This document shows, one piece after another, positions 5,483-7,513 of a DNA stretch of 7,513 nt. Every line of letters starts with the position of its first letter. Position 1 is the stretch's first letter. The DNA is from Porphyrobacter sp. UBA7686. GTDB taxonomy: Bacteria > Pseudomonadota > Alphaproteobacteria > Sphingomonadales > Sphingomonadaceae. The position numbers and the translations under genes were made by a program. The stretch covers positions 7,878-15,390 of the forward strand of contig DLGU01000030.1 in assembly GCA_002482865.1 (NCBI GenBank), read 5' to 3'. Under the pieces are notes generated by a model that searched no databases, was not told the DNA's origin, and was given only the letters and a program-made list of their open reading frames with translations.

Positions 5483-5555
5483 CCAAGCTTTGCGAAGGGT
5501 GTTGCGTGCATTATGGCTGGCACCCTACAGCGAGGCGCGAGAGGCAAGAGGCAAG
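5483..5555 (+). promoter_or_regulatory. coaBC leader with a spaced inverted repeat
   Basis: This is the only gap in the plus-strand gene group. It contains AGGGTG (5496-5501) and CACCCT (5521-5526), an inverted repeat spaced by 19 bases, and the coaBC ribosome site AAGAGG (5546-5551). A marginal promoter-like pair, TTGCGA (5490-5495) and TATGGC (5512-5517) with 16 bases between, overlaps the repeat. This might be an internal promoter with an operator, but the match is weak and read-through from ubiB is equally likely. Confidence 0.3.
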
Positions 5556-7247
5556 ATGAGCACACAGGAGGCGAAAGCGGGCAAACACCCTCGCATCCTG
5601 CTGGTCGTGGGCGGCGGGATCGCGGCCTACAAGGCCTGCGAACTGGTGCGTCTGATCCGCAAGGGCGGCGGCGATGTCACCTGCGTCATCACAAAGGGCG
5701 GGCAGCAATTCGTCACCCCCATGTCGCTGGCCGCATTGTCGGAGAATCAGGTCTATACCAATCTGTTCGACCTCAAGAACGAGGCCGAAATGGGCCATAT
5801 CCAGCTTTCGCGTGAGGCCGATCTGGTGGTCGTCTGTCCGGCGACTGCCGATCTGCTCGCCAAGATGGCGACCGGCATCGCCGATGATCTGGCGACCACG
5901 CTGATCCTCGCCACCGACAAGCCGGTGATGGCTGTGCCCGCCATGAATGTGCGGATGTGGGAGCACGAGGCAACCCAGCGCAACATCGCCTTGCTCAAGG
6001 CTGCGGGCGTCAATGTGCTGAACCCCGATGAAGGCCCAATGGCCTGCGGCGAGTTCGGCTATGGCCGCCTGCCCGAGCCTGAGGCGATCTGGCGCGAGAT
6101 TGCGGGTCATTTCGGCATAGACGTGCCCGAACCGCAATTGCTCGAACCGCCGGCACGCCGCCTGGCGCCGCCGACGTTCGAAGTCGAAGCGCTTGAGCCT
6201 GAGGAAGAGGACGATGGCAGCGCCGCCATGCCCGCTGGCGGGCTCGGCGGATTCTTCTCGCGCATCATCCCGCGCTCGACGGCCAAGCGCAGCCATGACG
6301 AGATCGAAGCCGAATACGAAGACCTGCCCGATCCCGAGGCGGAAGAACTCCTCCCGCCCGAAGAAGAGCCCGTGCCCGAATTCGCGCCGGACTTTGACGG
6401 GCCGCTTTTGGCACGCAAGGGCAAGGCCAATTCCGCACCGCCCGTCGATTTCGGGGCGATCAACCACGAAGTCGATGCGCGCAAGGGGCGGCCCGAATCC
6501 GAATTCCTGGCGCCCGAAGTGCCCGACGAGATCGAGGCCGATCTTGGCGAGGTGATCGAAGGCGCCGATTTCGGGATCGCCGCTTCGCATCGCCCGCTTG
6601 TCGGGCGGCATGTGCTGGTCACCGCCGGGCCGACCTGGGAAGCGATCGATCCGGTGCGCTATATCGCCAACCGTTCGAGCGGGAAGCAGGGCTTTGCCAT
6701 CGCCGCGGCCGCTGCTGCACTGGGTGCGCGGGTGACGCTTGTGGCAGGCCCGGTGGCGCTCAAGACGCCCGTCGGGGTGCGCCGCATCGATGTCGAAAGC
6801 GCGCGCGACATGGCCGAAGCGGTCAGGCGTTCGCTGCCCGCAGACGTTGCGGTGATGGTCGCTGCCGTCGCCGACTGGCGGCCCAAGGAATATCGCGGTG
6901 AAAAGATCAAGAAGCGCGGCGATGCCCCGCCTGCGCTGATGCTGACCGAAAACCCCGACATCCTTACCAATGTCGCAGGCGGCACCCGCCGTCCGGCGCT
7001 AGTGATCGGCTTTGCGGCCGAGACCGAGAACGTGCTCGAAAACGCCAAGGCCAAGCGCAAGCGCAAGAGCGCCGACTGGATCGTCGCCAATGACGTGAGC
7101 GGCGATGTGATGGGCGGGGACCGCAACCGCGTCACGATTGTCAGCGGTGATGGGATCGAAGTGCTCGACGAGATGCCCAAGAGCGCGGTGGCGATGGCCC
7201 TGGCCGAACGCATCGCGGCGGTGTTCCGGGTGGAAGCGGCAGAATGA
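5556..7247 (+). CDS. coaBC: Bifunctional phosphopantothenoylcysteine decarboxylase / phosphopantothenate-cysteine ligase with a long interdomain linker
   Basis: Catalyses two coenzyme A steps: CoaB joins cysteine to 4'-phosphopantothenate and CoaC decarboxylates the product to 4'-phosphopantetheine using FMN. The N-terminal CoaC flavoprotein domain (about 11-187) shows the Rossmann start [14 protein letters not shown], the active-site His in [10 protein letters not shown] (His81), PAMNVRMW (Asn131) and the substrate-lid cysteine in [13 protein letters not shown] (Cys164). The CoaB domain (about 346-560) has [24 protein letters not shown] (Asn372), AAVADWRPK and KIKK (450-453). All key residues are present, so both activities are expected. 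The 563-residue length is well above the usual 400 or so, because residues about 190-345 form an acidic, Pro-rich, probably disordered linker. The ATG at 5556 has AAGAGG 4 bases upstream and gives a normal N-terminus. The stop overlaps the dut start by 4 bases. Confidence 0.95.
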   Translation: MSTQEAKAGKHPRILLVVGGGIAAYKACELVRLIRKGGGDVTCVITKGGQQFVTPMSLAALSENQVYTNLFDLKNEAEMGHIQLSREADLVVVCPATADLLAKMATGIADDLATTLILATDKPVMAVPAMNVRMWEHEATQRNIALLKAAGVNVLNPDEGPMACGEFGYGRLPEPEAIWREIAGHFGIDVPEPQLLEPPARRLAPPTFEVEALEPEEEDDGSAAMPAGGLGGFFSRIIPRSTAKRSHDEIEAEYEDLPDPEAEELLPPEEEPVPEFAPDFDGPLLARKGKANSAPPVDFGAINHEVDARKGRPESEFLAPEVPDEIEADLGEVIEGADFGIAASHRPLVGRHVLVTAGPTWEAIDPVRYIANRSSGKQGFAIAAAAAALGARVTLVAGPVALKTPVGVRRIDVESARDMAEAVRRSLPADVAVMVAAVADWRPKEYRGEKIKKRGDAPPALMLTENPDILTNVAGGTRRPALVIGFAAETENVLENAKAKRKRKSADWIVANDVSGDVMGGDRNRVTIVSGDGIEVLDEMPKSAVAMALAERIAAVFRVEAAE

Positions 7248-7513
7248 CATCACCCATCAAGGTTGAAGTGAAGCGCCTGCCACACGGCGCAGGCCTGACG
7301 CTCCCCGCCTATGCCACCAGCGGCGCGGCGGGCATGGATGTGGTCAGCGCCGAGGATATCACCATCGCTCCAGGCGCGCGCCATGCGGTGGCGACCGGCC
7401 TGGCGCTGGCAATCCCCGAGGGATACGAAATCCAAGTGCGACCCCGGTCAGGTCTTGCGCTCAAGCACGGCATCACCGTCCCCAACACCCCCGGCACGAT
7501 CGACAGCGATTAT
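7244..7513 (+). CDS. dut: Deoxyuridine 5'-triphosphate nucleotidohydrolase (dUTPase), N-terminal part (runs off the window)
   Basis: Hydrolyses dUTP to dUMP and pyrophosphate, keeping uracil out of DNA and supplying dUMP for thymidylate. The visible 90 residues of an expected 150 or so contain trimeric dUTPase motif I (AAGMDV, 28-33), motif II ([11 protein letters not shown], 66-76) and the uracil-binding motif III ([10 protein letters not shown], 81-90), which ends at the window edge. Motifs IV and V lie outside. The ATG overlaps the coaBC stop (ATGA), implying translational coupling; a GGAAG purine stretch within the coaBC 3' end can serve as ribosome site. The coaBC-dut neighbourhood also occurs in E. 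coli, and this order is common in Proteobacteria. Confidence 0.95.
   Translation, partial: MTSPIKVEVKRLPHGAGLTLPAYATSGAAGMDVVSAEDITIAPGARHAVATGLALAIPEGYEIQVRPRSGLALKHGITVPNTPGTIDSDY

Noticed and set aside
5511..6611. A 366-codon minus-strand open frame opposite coaBC
   Set aside because: It is an antisense shadow of the CoaC domain and linker and has no recognisable pattern of its own.

Overview
The window looks like a core chromosomal segment of a GC-rich alphaproteobacterium. Protein wording (the DnaA N-terminus, UbiE, UbiB, CoaBC) and gene order suggest the Sphingomonadales, perhaps the Erythrobacter/Novosphingobium side. That placement is inference, with no database search behind it. There is no sign of a phage, transposon, CRISPR array or other mobile element.

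Layout. On the minus strand, reading right to left, are mutM (1131-1946), rpsT (718-978) and the start of dnaA (1-200, cut by the window edge). A 517-base non-coding stretch (201-717) separates rpsT from dnaA. It holds a tandem set of hairpins just after rpsT, including a convincing intrinsic terminator. Nearer dnaA it holds three perfect inverted repeats, an AT-rich tract and a dense cluster of GANTC sites. Diverging from mutM across a 56-base gap, on the plus strand, are ubiE (2003-2758), ubiB (2763-4319), an unnamed polytopic membrane protein (4316-5482), coaBC (5556-7247) and the start of dut (7244 onward, cut by the window edge).

How the genes fit together. The minus-strand group covers replication initiation (DnaA), ribosomal protein S20 and repair of oxidised purines (Fpg). 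The plus-strand group is tightly packed, with 4-base gaps or ATGA overlaps except for a 73-base gap before coaBC. It combines ubiquinone biosynthesis (UbiE methyltransferase, UbiB atypical kinase), coenzyme A biosynthesis (CoaBC) and dUTP hydrolysis (Dut). The close linkage of these housekeeping genes to dnaA resembles the arrangement known in Caulobacter and relatives.

I found no clearly new multi-gene system. The points most worth a second look are: the GANTC cluster and mirrored GANTC palindrome upstream of dnaA, which suggest CcrM-type methylation control; a CoaBC with a roughly 155-residue acidic, proline-rich linker between its two enzyme domains; a MutM zinc finger that lacks one of its four cysteines; and an uncharacterised GT-C-like membrane protein translationally coupled to ubiB.
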